Assembly: GCA_002633025.1 (NCBI GenBank)
Contig: NMRB01000665.1
Coordinates: 203,983-267,982, forward strand
DNA: 64,000 nucleotides
Source: Notospermus geniculatus
Lineage: Eukaryota; Nemertea; Pilidiophora; Heteronemertea; Lineidae
Direction of reading: 5' to 3'
Each line of letters opens with the position of its first letter. Positions within the stretch are counted from its first letter, which is position 1. The notes beneath the pieces are model-generated. The model saw only the letters and a program-made list of their open reading frames with translations, was not told where the DNA came from and made no database searches. This document shows positions 41,185 through 51,645 of this stretch, piece after piece. The position numbers and the translations under genes were made by a program.

Positions 41185-43711
41185 ATGGAGCAAACAGGTA
41201 AGTCAGATAAGAGAAGGAAAGTGATTTACTGGAGTTTTTTGAGGTTTCTCCACTATCACCATACTCTGGATGAGAAACTAAAAAGATTTGTAGAAAAGCA
41301 ATCATCACTCAGGAACAGAATTTGCCCATGGGCCATCTTTTTTATGGATTGTCAACTGCTCTGAATGTACGACCATGGACGTACATGTACAATGGGCACA
41401 CATCAGGGAGTTTAAGAAATCAAACGATAAACGTTAACTTTACGACAACGTTATTTTTGTGCCGAAAATGCAATATATAATCTGGTGAATTCGCAGTATG
41501 AAAAATAACATTGTCGTAAAGTTAACGTTTGTCGTTTGATTTCTTAAACTCCCTAATATTGCTCATGTTACGTTCGTGCGGTTGTGAGACATGGCCTATC
41601 CGTAACCCGTAACCCGCCAATCACTGACCTCACTCTCATACTAACCGATTCTTTAAAAGGCTTATTGGTGTTTAGAGTTCATGTTCTAGGAGAATCAGTT
41701 GAACGACTTTGATAGTTCAATGATTGGTTTTCTGTCGCGTCTTCTCATCCACTACATTACATATAAATGGCACCATTAGTCTTCATGTACACAAAACAAA
41801 AATACAGATTTTACATCACAAGTATGAAGTAGGCCTATATTCACCTATACGTTTGTAAATACTTTCAATGTGCCATGTATTGGTTCGATAAACACGGTAA
41901 TGACTTCACAAAGACAACTCATTAGCCGTGCACAAAACAACTTAACTCCGCAACCACTGGCCTCGAACCTCAGAAAGGACAACAGCATACCGCCTGACCA
42001 GCAATGGCAGTGTTTCCGCCAGAGGGGGGGGGGGGGGAAGGGGNNNNNNNNNNNNNNNNNNNNNNNNNNNNNNNNNNNNNNNNNNNNNNNNNNNNNNNNN
42101 NNNNNNNNNNNNNNNNNNNNNNNNNNNNNNNNNNNNNNNNNNNNNNNNNNNNNNNNNNNNNNNNNNNNNNNNNNNNNNNNNNNNNNNNNNNNNNNNNNNN
42201 NNNNNNNNNNNNNNNNNNNNNNNNNNNNNNNNNNNNNNNNNNNNNNNNNNNNNNNNNNNNNNNNNNNNNNNNNNNNNNNNNGAATGGTTGGACAAACTTT
42301 ACATAACAAACTAAACAGACTTTACTGAGTGACCACATTGTCGACAGGTGAAAGTGGACAGAAGCAGTGGCGGACAAACACAAGGAAATTGACAACTCCG
42401 ACGTTGATTTGCCATTAGGCCTACTAGTATATGTAATTCGTTGAATCCCAGTTGTATCAATTACGTACGATTCGCTGTGGTGACGAATTCCAAGTACAGG
42501 GACCTTATTCACGAAGCTCTGGTAACTTTACAAAGTGCGTAAACTATTGTCCATTTGTGGGAACCTATTGTTCACTGCAGCATGACAAAGGATTTGCTAC
42601 TCTAAAATAACGAGAGCTTTGTGAATAAGGTCCCTCATCAAGCGCGAAGAGACTCAGGCCAACTAAATCAAACCAGAATTCATTTACCATGTGGAGCCCC
42701 AGACAGTTTTCACTCAATATGCATGCGTTTAATCCATACAACCGTAACATGCTCATAAAACACCCCAAGACTTGCATTGCCCACTCGATAAATCTTATGT
42801 CTTCTATTGCCCACTCGATAATCTTTATGTATGAGACTCAATCTATAAAAGATATTTATGCTAAAAACTCTCCCTCCTTGTTTATTATTTATGCCTGCGG
42901 TATTAACAATACTTCATCATAATAGGCAGAACTCGTTGAATATCAACTCAAATACAATTTGAAGGATCCCGCAGGTGACCCCCCCCCCTCCTCGATAATA
43001 CGATCCCGAATCGAATTCAAGCAAACACCACCAGCTCTTGGTGAAGATAGATCTACCCCTAGCTGTTGATAACAATTTTAGGTCGTAGCACTTGACGACA
43101 AGATAGCCGTTAGAGGCCACCACTACTTGGCGATCCCAGAACGTCATGGAATTTGACGTCACAGAGAAATACACGCGACAACACGACGTGGAGGCCATGA
43201 TACGTCTGTGACGTCAGATTTCATGACGTTTTAGGGCCGCTAACAGGCGGCCTCTAACGGCAGGAAAGTCTCGCATTACCATTATTACGAACCCTTGATG
43301 ACAATTTTAATCGACGTTGCTTGATAACCCCTCTGCATCTTTCTAAATTCAGAAGAGAAGGCGCCGAAGCCAGAGAACGTGGTGTTCAGCGACAACAGCC
43401 TGACCTGCATCGCCAAGGAGATAGGAGGGGTCAACCTCATGATGCAGTTTGCCATGTATCTAAACGTCCCAAACACGACTATCGTAAAGTGTAAGATAGC
43501 CAAGGATGAATGTGGACAGACAGATAAGGATCTCGGTGCTACCCTCCTGAAACTTTGGAAGGGGATGAAGAGCGGGAAGGAAGTAAAGGAGAAGAATAAG
43601 GCTCGTGATATACAGATGGCGCTGCAGTCGCTAGGCCGAACTGACATGGCGGATGTCTTTATGGAATGCTACCAGAACCATCAGGAAATGTCACCAGCTG
43701 CCATGCAATAG
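41185..43711 (+). CDS. Probable 123-residue death-domain-only protein
   Basis: Terminal exon 43,353-43,711 (stop TAG) encodes a death-domain-like fold: SDNSLTCIAKEIGG, LMMQFAMYLNVPNTTI, LLKLWKGM and ALQSLGRTDMADVF align by eye with the death domain of the neighbouring 547-residue protein. It needs an upstream exon ending in phase 1. The short exon 41,185-41,197 (ATGGAGCAAACAG, donor GTAAGT, context AACATGG) fits exactly, giving MEQT then EEKAPKPEN. A 238-bp gap in the intron could hide another exon. Alternatively the exon is a second terminal exon of the 547-residue gene, whose last junction is also phase 1. AATAAA at about 44,184 is a plausible polyadenylation site. The death domain is fairly secure; the first exon is inference. 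Confidence 0.6.
41405..41554. repeat. MITE family H, intact copy
   Basis: AGGGAGTTTAAGAAATCAAA at the left and its mirror TTTGATTTCTTAAACTCCCT at the right; the inverted repeats extend over about 60 bp (TTAACTTTACGACAACGTTA). Uninterrupted relative of 7269-7546. Confidence 0.85.
42044..42281. other. 238-bp assembly gap
   Basis: N run directly after a G homopolymer (about 42,024-42,043). Lies inside the presumed intron of the small death-domain gene; it may conceal an exon. Confidence 0.95.
42498..42635. repeat. MITE with AGGGACCTTATTCACRAAGCTC ends
   Basis: AGGGACCTTATTCACGAAGC / GCTTTGTGAATAAGGTCCCT are terminal inverted repeats; interior about 90 bp. Confidence 0.8.
43106..43261. repeat. 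MITE with GCCGTTAGAGGCC ends
   Basis: GCCGTTAGAGGCC at 43,106 is mirrored by GGCCTCTAACGGC at 43,249-43,261; inner ACGTCATGGAATTTGACGTC pairs with GACGTCAGATTTCATGACGT. Lies just upstream of the death-domain exon. Confidence 0.7.
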
Positions 43712-44796
43712 AGGACAACATAGTTTGTAGACATTCCGTCACGACCTTGTGGTGTGTTTGCTGACCTCCAGGACGTTGGACGTTTGTGAATTAGTAAAAT
43801 CCGTCCTGACACCTTTGGCTCGTTCACGTCCAGCGCCATCTTATGGTGGCAAGAACATGGCGAAGGTCAAACGACATGTGGGCCAAAATGGCTTTTTCTT
43901 AGGACAATTCCCTTTTGAGTTACATGACTCGTGTTCATCAGAACACACTTTGGTTGGAACCTCGGTACGTTTCAGACAGTCTGTGCTAAGACAGGTCGAC
44001 CTACGCTGATTGTACAGAGAAGCTGAACGTCCACCTTCACTTTTTAATGTGATGTGTTTTATATAGGGATAAAATCATCGGGATAACATGTTTGCGGGCG
44101 CTTGACTTTGTTACTGTTTTAAAATTGGAGTATTGGACATTTTACACACCAGAAAGTAAAGAAATACAATGTAATACATACACATAATAAAGAAAGTGTG
44201 TACTTGTACGCCCGTTGATTTCTTGTGGTGTCGATATTTAGGCCTTTCAGGGAGGGATGCTCAGAAACACCTCCATACCAGTACAGCTCGGTATGGAGTG
44301 ATGCCGCATTTTTGGGTAGCGCAAAAATGCGGCATTAAATCGGCGGGAAATTGTGCCGACTTAAAACGGCACTGTATCCCGGCACTGTAGACGTACTATA
44401 TGGATCAGTAGAAGTGCTTGAGTGTGTGTTCCTCTCTGAGTGAACGGTTTTCCAGCTACGTGCCTCTGTGAGCACTCACATGGTCGTCGACACCGCCAGG
44501 CAATGCCAGGTTACGACGCGCCCAATGCGTGGACATATGTCGGACGTGTAGAACTCACCTGTCCGGCATTTTGTGCTGTCGTCTCGAGTGACTAAAAACA
44601 TTTTGCCACCAGTGCTTTAGAGTGAATCTATCTAGGCCTAGGCCTACAGCCTTGCTATCATGAGATGATCCGGCAAACGTTACATGACCATTGATTCTCT
44701 TTGCGCGCGGGACTGACTCAACAGGCCGCCCGAAGTGACCTATTTTCGGACAAAAAGAAATCTGACAGCAGAATCTATTTTAAAGCATTGGCCTAC
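43712..44796. other. 3' region of the small death-domain gene with hairpins
   Basis: AATAAA at about 44,184. Hairpins at 44,271-44,298 (CTCCATACC / GGTATGGAG) and 44,303-44,333 (GCCGCATTTTTG / CAAAAATGCGGC). No additional gene seen. Confidence 0.5.
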
Positions 44797-44874
44797 CTTA
44801 ACCTTGTGCAGAATGATGTTTCCAATTGCTGCTGCGACGAAGGAGGCGAAAACATCACGAGCAGCATAGTCCAT
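44797..44874 (-). CDS. Possible isolated first coding exon (26 codons)
   Basis: Minus strand: ATG at 44,874, 26 codons to a GTAGGC donor, phase 0. The product MDYAARDVFASFVAAAIGNI... is hydrophobic in the middle and could be an N-terminal membrane anchor. No partner exon was found downstream on the minus strand within reach. Confidence 0.25.
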
Positions 44875-45007
44875 AGATGAAAATCGGCAAAATCTATCCC
44901 TACTTGGCGCTAAAGACACGAGCCACATGCTTCAGGTCTCTTTATATGGATACAAAACTAGACGTTGTTGTTGTCGTGGATGATATCGCCTGTAACTGGA
45001 CCGGGAC

Positions 45008-45430
45008 TAAGGCTGCTTTTCCACGAGACGTTTGCGGGCGCGGAATAGGAGGCGGGCGCGGATGCGGGTGAAACAGCTAAAGGGAAATGCGTTGGATCGA
45101 TCTTTTCTACCCGCGTCCGCCTCCTATTCCGCGTCCGCCAACGTCTCGTGGAAAAGCAGCCTTAGGCTGCTTTTCCACGAGACGTTCGCGGACGCGATTT
45201 CGGTGGCGGGAGCGGGTTCGGGTGAAACAGCTAAAGGGAAATACGTTGGATCGATTTTTGCCACCCGCGCCCGCCTCCAATTCCGTGCCCGCAAACGCCT
45301 CGTGGAAAAGCAGCCTAAGGCCTGCTTTCCATTGGCGCGTTTCCGTGCGCGGAAACGCTCGAAAGCATTGTTTTTTTCCGCGCCGTGACCAACGAAGCGG
45401 AAACAAACAATGGCGCGTTTCCAGTGTGGT
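45008..45430. repeat. Tandem array of three MITE units with TTTCCACGAGACG-type ends
   Basis: Unit 1 (45,008-45,163) and unit 2 (45,164-45,317) both run from AAGGCTGCTTTTCCACGAG to its mirror CTCGTGGAAAAGCAGCCT and share an interior (GGGTGAAACAGCTAAAGGGA). Unit 3 (45,318-45,430) has related ends (GGCCTGCTTTCCATTGGCGC / GCGCGTTTCCAGTG). The units abut with almost no spacer. Confidence 0.85.
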
Positions 45431-45431
45431 G

Positions 45432-45650
45432 ATTCAAACACAAAATTATTTTATTCGTACGCGATTTTACTCATGCATAACTAATCGTGTTGACTATTTT
45501 TGCAGTTGTTTAGGCAAACAGAAGGGGTGACAGCTTATTTCGTAATCACCCGTCTCCCCTTCCATTTACCAGATGAACTGCGAATGCGACAAGCACCAGT
45601 TATGCATCAACGACTTCGCGTACGAATAAAATAATTTTGTGTTTGAATCA
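45432..45650. repeat. MITE with GATTCAAACACAAAATTATT ends
   Basis: About 33-bp inverted repeats from GATTCAAACACAAAA...CGTACGCG to CGCGTACG...TTTTGTGTTTGAATC around about 150 bp. Directly follows the three-unit array. Confidence 0.8.
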
Positions 45651-45777
45651 TGACATCCTTCGCCGAAGTTTTGTTGGTCTGATCACTGCAGGAGAAATAA
45701 ACAAGCGCCATCTACAGGCCTAGTTTGTATGCAAATATAAATACTTTATTACAATCACTGACAAACGTAGAAATCCN

Positions 45778-45869
45778 CAATCAGAGTGTTAGTTGGCTCT
45801 GGGAAGAGTTTGGAAACCAGTCTGGTATTTGGTGTCTCATAACAATCGGCTTCAATGATAATTTCATTC
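45778..45869 (-). pseudogene. Inverted 92-bp copy of exon 2 of the 47-kb gene
   Basis: Reverse complement of 47,298-47,389, with no mismatch seen. Its exon-downstream end stops exactly at an N (45,777). The other side differs from the gene's intron. Either a partial inverted duplication of the secreted-protein gene or an assembly misjoin. Confidence 0.7.
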
Positions 45870-45940
45870 AAAATGTACGTAGCCTAGTAAATCGGGTCAA
45901 TTCGCCGACAACTTAGTTAGTCTCCGGGTTGGAGAGTGGC

Positions 45941-46120
45941 GCAGGTGTAACGTTTTTCAGTGTGGCCATATTTCTGTGTGATCCCCATTGTTCGGAAAAC
46001 ACTGGGAAACGGACTCTTTGTTTCTCTGTGTGTCGCCCATTGTCAAGTCGCCGCTTATTCCGTCAACCTATTGTAATGTCACACTGGCACACGGGCCACA
46101 CTGAAAAACGTTACACCTGC
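45941..46120. repeat. MITE with GCAGGTGTAACGTTTTTCAG ends
   Basis: GCAGGTGTAACGTTTTTCAG then TGTGGCC is mirrored by GGCCACACTGAAAAACGTTA and CACCTGC; 180 bp in total, with internal GTGTCGCCCATTG. Confidence 0.85.
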
Positions 46121-46590
46121 TGTCGAGAAAGGGGGCAATACCGTGGTCCTTTAATATGAAAACATCTTTAAGCCTACAAATAATCCGTGAAGGTGCGAAG
46201 CGATTATTTTTCCTCTAGGCCTTGCCATTAGTGTCCATGTGCTTAAACAAACAAGTGTACGTGACTGGCTTGACTTCCGGGCTTGACTTGCTGGCTCCGG
46301 AGAGTGTGATCATGAAATATAATGTCAAAGTAAACAAGGACAATTTTAAGTTGAACATAAGCGAGTTGTTCTCTTAGTTACTTCTGAACGGTCGGAGAAT
46401 AACTGAGGTTGGGTCGATTGCACGAAAGACAAGGTAAGATACCACATTGTCTTGTAGAGTGGTAACGTTTGTTAGGAGGAGCATGCAGTCAGTTACAAAT
46501 CCGCGACACAAGAGCAGCAGCCACACCAACAAGGATCAGTTCTGTGTTGGTTTGATTCCTAATCACGCATGTGGTGTTTTAGCCTAAGGC

Positions 46591-46950
46591 TAAGAATCCA
46601 TTTACGCGATTTTCTTGCTTGTTTCCGCCGCGTTGGTCATGGACAAAGGATGCGACATCGCGCGGCACGAAAATCGCGTGAATGGATTCTTAGCGTAAGA
46701 ATCCATTCACGCGATTTTCGTGCCGCGCGATGCCGCATCCTTTGTCAATGACCAATGTCGCGGAAACAAACAATGGTTGCCGCGTCGCACCGCTAGAAAT
46801 TCGCGTGAATGGATTCTTAGCCTTAGCCTAAAGAATCCATTCACGATGCAATGCCGCATCCTTTGTCCGTGACCAACGCCCCCGCCAACGCCGCGGAAAC
46901 AAACAATGGTTGCGGGATCCCCCGCCAGAAATTCGCGTGAATGGATTCTT
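46591..46950. repeat. Tandem array of three MITE units (TAAGAATCCATTCACGCG)
   Basis: Units at about 46,591-46,693, 46,695-46,821 and 46,829-46,950. Each runs from TAAGAATCCATTYACGCG to CGCGTGAATGGATTCTTA and has an interior with GCATCCTTTGTC and CGGAAACAAACAATGG. They sit in the 5' intron of the secreted gene that starts at 47,025. Confidence 0.85.
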
Positions 46951-47024
46951 GTACCTTCTGCCAAATGACGTGAATGAGAACGTAATTCTCCAGATTCTTA
47001 TACAACAGTTTCTTTCTGTTTCAG

Positions 47025-49037
47025 ATGAAGGCTGTTATAGGGCTTGTATTTTTTATTGGAACCTCTCTTGCCTTCGATAAACAGGCATGGATCGCGAAGA
47101 TAGCCAAATATGCACACGTAAGTAGATACAACTTTGAGAAAACATGGTGAAGTTTCTTGCTAGACATAAGTTTTTGAGAGGTTTTAGTCAGTGTGCGCTG
47201 CCATACTTGAATTGATCACCGTTACTTTCACATACAAAACTGCGAACTCCAGCTAACGGACGTTCTTTTTGTTCTGTCTATTTCAGTTAAATGAAAAGAA
47301 TGAAATTATCATTGAAGCCGATTGTTATGAGACACCAAATACCAGACTGGTTTCCAAACTCTTCCCAGAGCCAACTAACACTCTGATTGAGGCGTTGAAG
47401 TTCGATTCGACATCTTCAAAACGATTGAAGACTTCGGGAACGAGAGATGTGACAGTGAGCATTGCCGCACCTTCCCATCCGCAGATGAGAGGGAGTTTTC
47501 GCAAAGCCGCCGAAACGCCAACGTGAATATCTATCCTTTTGTTCGGTACTCTCTTCGTGGCTTCGAACAATAGGTTCGGCGTTCGCGTTGGCGTTTCGGG
47601 GGCTTTGCGAAAACTCCCCATAATACAATGTCCCCTATTCCAACGGGAGTCACCTTCGCATCCAAACAGACATTCGTACGTCATTTTTTCTAGATGGATG
47701 CGACATTGAAACAGAATTAAAGGCGAACTGGGGTAAAATACAACCTTTCTTCGACTTCCTGAACAAATGGATCAAGAGCTCAGCCACCATGACTTGGACT
47801 TGGACCTATTGCGAGTAAGTATACGATCTATGCTGAGTGTTATTTTGAAGAGTTATTTTGAAGGAAGGTGTCAATTTTGAAGAAAGGTGTCAAGTTGAAA
47901 GGACATCTCCGCCTATCGAGAATGCTTCCTCCTGTCTCATTTATTATTACGTATATGGCATCGGCCTCCGCCATCTTCGCTGTATTGGTACCGGCGTACA
48001 GCCCTCTGCACAAAATCGTATGGCAGCGCCAGGAGCGATTGCAAAATACACAAAGTTTCACGGGCAGCAGAAAAACACGGTCAGCGGAAAGATATTGGTT
48101 TGATTCAACCTGTCATAATCTTTTATAGGGAGAAGGCGACGGCCACTCTCTTCGCCGTTCGAGACGCAGTGGTGAAGGCTGGGAAATGCAAAAAGAAAGC
48201 ACTGGATCTGTTCCTGTATGAAGGCCACGGTCTGTTTGATCGGGATGACGTTTACCAAAAAGAAAGAGCCAAGGAATTGTGTTATAACCTGAGCCGTTAC
48301 AACAATAGCAGTAAGTATCACGTACGAAGAGAACACTCAGCACTCAGCAAGACCAAAGCCTTAACAGGATGAAACTGAAGCACAATCTTACTGAGGACTT
48401 CTAAGCAGACGTTCGGTCGGAAATGCAACTGGAAATACGACGGGAATCAGTTTTCAGTTCGCGACAGCAAAGTGAGTTTTGGTCAAAAGTTCCATGTTGG
48501 TTATCTCTTTGTTTTTTTCTTTTCTAGATGATGCAAAGTCATACTACAAGTTATGGCCACAAGGTGAGTTAAGACAGGCTCTGCTTGACGCAAGGACCCG
48601 AACCGCTGCGTGGTAGCGGCGATAACGCGAAGCGAGCAAATAACTTTTGTGAGTCACATCATTCCATAGGCGCAGAAACCTAATATACCACCCCGAACCC
48701 CCTCCCCCTCCCAACACCAGCAATCAATTCACTCCCAGGTTCCAATATTTCTGGATACCTGGCAAAATGGCGATGACGGGACGCAAGCAGAAGGTTAAAT
48801 CATTACGTTATTGTCATCCTCATTGACAGTAGGCATAGCCTCTCTATTCCGAGTGTGGGCTAAGTTTCAGTCGCAGTACCTGCACAAAGCATTCGCCAGG
48901 CCTCTTCGCGATGTCTTAAGTGAACGATACTTGGCCCACAATCCAATCTAAAGACACTCATATTCTTTTTTTCAGATGCCCGTGGTATCGCTGAAAATGT
49001 AATGATCAGGCTATTTCGAGTGGGAGTCGAACACTGA
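47025..49037 (+). CDS. Small secreted cysteine-containing protein, six coding exons
   Basis: Family not recognised. Exons: 47,025-47,117 (MKAVIGLVFFIGTSLAF signal peptide), 47,287-about 47,490, 47,694-47,814, 48,129-48,310, 48,528-48,563 and 48,976-49,037 (stop TGA). Junctions 1-2 and 3-6 match in phase with good splice sites. The 2-3 junction is unclear: exon 3 needs phase 1, but the clear donor in exon 2 (ACA|GTGAGC, about 47,455) is phase 0. A MITE begins at 47,491, where a phase-1 donor would be expected (AGAG|G). Exons 3-6 encode a helical-looking region with several cysteines (GCDIETEL, TWTYCEEK, AGKCKKK, KELCYNL). A transcript may start near the GTAAGA donor at about 46,434. The gene may be damaged by the insertion or use an alternative donor. 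Confidence 0.6.
47491..47619. repeat. MITE family G at the exon 2 boundary
   Basis: GGGAGTTTTCGCAAAGCC and GGCTTTGCGAAAACTCCC bound about 93 bp including GTTCGGTACTCTCTTCG. Relatives at 7107 and 61,328. It interrupts the open frame of exon 2, which hits a stop inside the element. Confidence 0.85.
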
Positions 49038-49531
49038 ACACGTCCTCATTGAAAACAGCGTACAACTGACTGAACTATAATTATTATAGTATACTTAGGT
49101 GAATAAATTATATAACAGGCTATTGCAACTTTTAGTTTATACATCATCTCTCGTGACCCTTTTATAAGTCGATACAGCCGAGAAGAGGTGTGGCAAAGAA
49201 CAGGTCTAACATCTGTGAGTGTTCCTATAGCTCAGTGTTCCCCAACAATAGATGCGGCATAGAATGGTTATTGTTGGGTTAGTTGCCGCTTAATCCGTCA
49301 GGAGGGAAACAATAAAAAACACAGAAATAAGGGGAACACTGATCGACGTTACACCGGCACGAGTCCCCGTAATTCCACGGTGACGGCGAACAAAAGTGAG
49401 GTTTCGCAAGCGCCCGGTTAAAGCGCCACGGTATTGCAACTTTCTGTCGACAGCTGGCGCCACTGGCACCATGCTCCAATACTGTAGTTAAGCCTTTTGC
49501 CCCAGTGTTGGAGAATGTATGATTACACTAC
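49038..49531. other. 3' flank with a short MITE
   Basis: A possible AATAAA lies at about 49,102. CAGTGTTCCCCAACAATAG (49,232) and GGGGAACACTG (to 49,342) bound a ~110-bp hairpin element. No gene seen. Confidence 0.5.
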
Positions 49532-49708
49532 AGTATAAGGAAAGTGAGGGGATCTGGACGGAAGAGGAAGATTAGCCGCACCCCCCAGGCTAAAATACAC
49601 TAAAATATCCCTATTTCCGGGCTTTTTCCAAAAACTATACCTACCTAAACTTGCAAACTAATAAAATCTCTTCCGTCCAGATCCCCTCACTTTCCTTATA
49701 CTATAAAT
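49532..49708. mobile_element. Polinton/Maverick-type terminal sequence in palindromic arrangement
   Basis: AGTATAAGGAAAGTGAGGGG followed by ATCTGGACGGAAGA at the left is mirrored by TCTTCCGTCCAGAT and CCCCTCACTTTCCTTATACT at the right. AG...CT termini suit Polinton inverted repeats. The palindrome directly precedes a Polinton-type integrase frame. Confidence 0.6.
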
Positions 49709-49728
49709 TTCTTGAAAAATAAATAAAA

Positions 49729-50092
49729 ATGGACACAGAGCAGTATCTTAGAGATTTATATTTCAATCCTGAAAGTAATGTTGCTTATACAAATATTGCT
49801 CAAATTTGGAAAAAAGTTAAAGAGGATAAAAAACTTATAAAATATAAACAAGTGAAAGAATTTTTAGATAATTTACCGACTTTTCAACTCCATAAACCGA
49901 TTCATAAAAAATTCTTATTCAGAAAAACTATGGTCTCTTACATAGATCAGCAATGGCAAGCGGATTTAGTCGATATGCAAGCTTATGAAAAAAATAATAA
50001 AAATTATAAATATATCTTAACTGTAATCGATTTATTCAGTAGATACGCTTGGGCTCTAGCTTTAAAGAGTAAGAGAGGTGAAGAGGTTAAAG
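49729..50092 (+). pseudogene. Truncated Polinton/Maverick integrase (retroviral-type rve core)
   Basis: Starts at ATG 49,729 and runs about 121 codons before an N at 50,093, after which the homology stops. The C-terminal part is the beginning of an rve integrase core: WQADLVDMQAY holds the first catalytic Asp, then NYKYILTVIDLFSRYAWALA. The remaining catalytic Asp and Glu are missing. Base composition is strikingly AT-rich (AAATATAAACAAGTGAAAG) compared with neighbouring genes, as expected for a virus-like transposon. Integrases of this kind join Polinton ends to target DNA. The partner genes (protein-primed polymerase, capsid genes, ATPase) are not in the window. Confidence 0.8.
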
Positions 50093-50164
50093 NTAGAGCA
50101 ACAGAAACAAGTTCAACCCTTAGGTTTTCATACCCTAGGAATCGAATGGACTGATTACTTTTCA

Positions 50165-51517
50165 TCTGAGATGTAGGGGTCATGGTATATCACAAATTTG
50201 ATATTTTGAGATAACTTGCCATATTGTCAACTAAGCAACATGAAACAAGTCTTAGTTCATGCCTGCTTATCCAAGGACTGGACTGCGTTAAAATTCTCAG
50301 CCTCACGTGTCCGGGTGATTGAAATATCATGAGATTTTGATATATCAAACTTGATAATTTGAAGTATCTCTGCCTGTAGTAGAGATAGAGGCATGATATC
50401 ACCCACACTTAGGTTATTGGCGATGCCCAATTCGATTATGCAATGACCTTGACGATCAGAGGTCAAGGTCAAGGTCAAACTTGATAATTTGAAATACCCC
50501 TGCCTGTGAGGTATATGCATGATTTCTGACATACTTAGGTTATTGAGAATGCCCATTTCGATTAGCTATGCAATGACCTTGATGATCAGATATGGTGACA
50601 GGACAAAACGTACCTAGGACAAAATGTACTGGACAAAAGGTACCATTTGTCCGGGTACCTTTTGTCCTAGGCACATTTTGTCCGGGTACCTTTTGTCCAG
50701 TACCATTGTCCGGGTACATTTTGTCCGAGAACCATCAGATATCAAGATCAAGATCAAGATCAAGGTCAATTACGGGATGAGTTATTGACATGAGATCAAA
50801 TTCTATGGGCCTCATCGTAATCCATCAGTCAATGTACCCTGATCTCTGGATGTAAATGTTTCCTGATCTTTATCAACCTATCTTGATCTCTATCAATGTA
50901 CCATTCATGTACCGGAACCGGGGACACATAGAACCCCGCATACAAATAACTGTCTTTTGGGACGCATAGAACCCGGGACACATAGAACCCGGGACGCAAA
51001 GGACCCGGGACACATAGAACCTGGGACACATACGCTCCCCCTCCTACCAACATTTGGTTTCAGATTGATAACTTAAGATTTGGTTTCAGATTGATAACTT
51101 AAGAAATAAGCGATGTATCAGCTTAAGACTTACAAGATGTCTGGATGAATATAAAATACAGGCAAAGTACGTTAACTGGCTCAATCCGTAATCATTTGAT
51201 GGGTATTTTGCGACTTTATCGCATAAAAACAGCGCACCGGTGAGGCAATCCCCGAGCCCAATATAGAATCCGACGCAGGTCACGTGTTTGTTGGAATCCC
51301 CTGCTGCGTCATCGTTCCATTTACCAGTAGGCATCCCCGAGTCCGACTGATTCGCATACGTTCGACCGGGTTAACTCGTGCGCTTTTTCGATCATGCGCA
51401 GTAGTGATACCAGTTACGGCTTCCGGTCAGTTCCACGTGCGAATGAGTTGTTTATTCAAGAATTAATTGAAAATTGTCGACGTATTGCCAAGTATTCTTT
51501 TTGGCATAGTTAACGAA
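50165..51517. repeat. Repeat-rich stretch: two long monomers and three minisatellites
   Basis: About 50,345-50,590: two diverged ~125-bp monomers (TCAAACTTGATAATTTGAA, CTTAGGTTATTG, ATGCAATGACCTTGA). 50,595-50,735: GGACAAAANGTACC units in both orientations. 50,740-50,765: AAGATC repeats. 50,925-51,030: ~16-bp GGGACACATAGAACCC units. 51,053-51,102: GATTTGGTTTCAGATTGATA twice. No gene seen to 51,517. Confidence 0.7.
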
Positions 51518-51645
51518 AAAATACACAGACCACTTTACTTAGAAAATCTAGAGGGGGTCTTCGTTTTGTAGCTACAAAACGAAGACCCCTCTAGATTTTC
51601 TAAGGTGGTCTTCTAAAGTGGTCTGTGTATTTTTTTCGTTAACTG
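51518..51645. repeat. Hairpin at the left end of the 51.5-55.4-kb element
   Basis: GTTAACGAAAAAATACACAG, AAAATCTAGAGGGGGTCTTC and GTTTTGTAG are mirrored around AGCT by CTACAAAACGAAGACCCCTC and CTGTGTATTTTTTTCGTTAAC. Confidence 0.85.
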
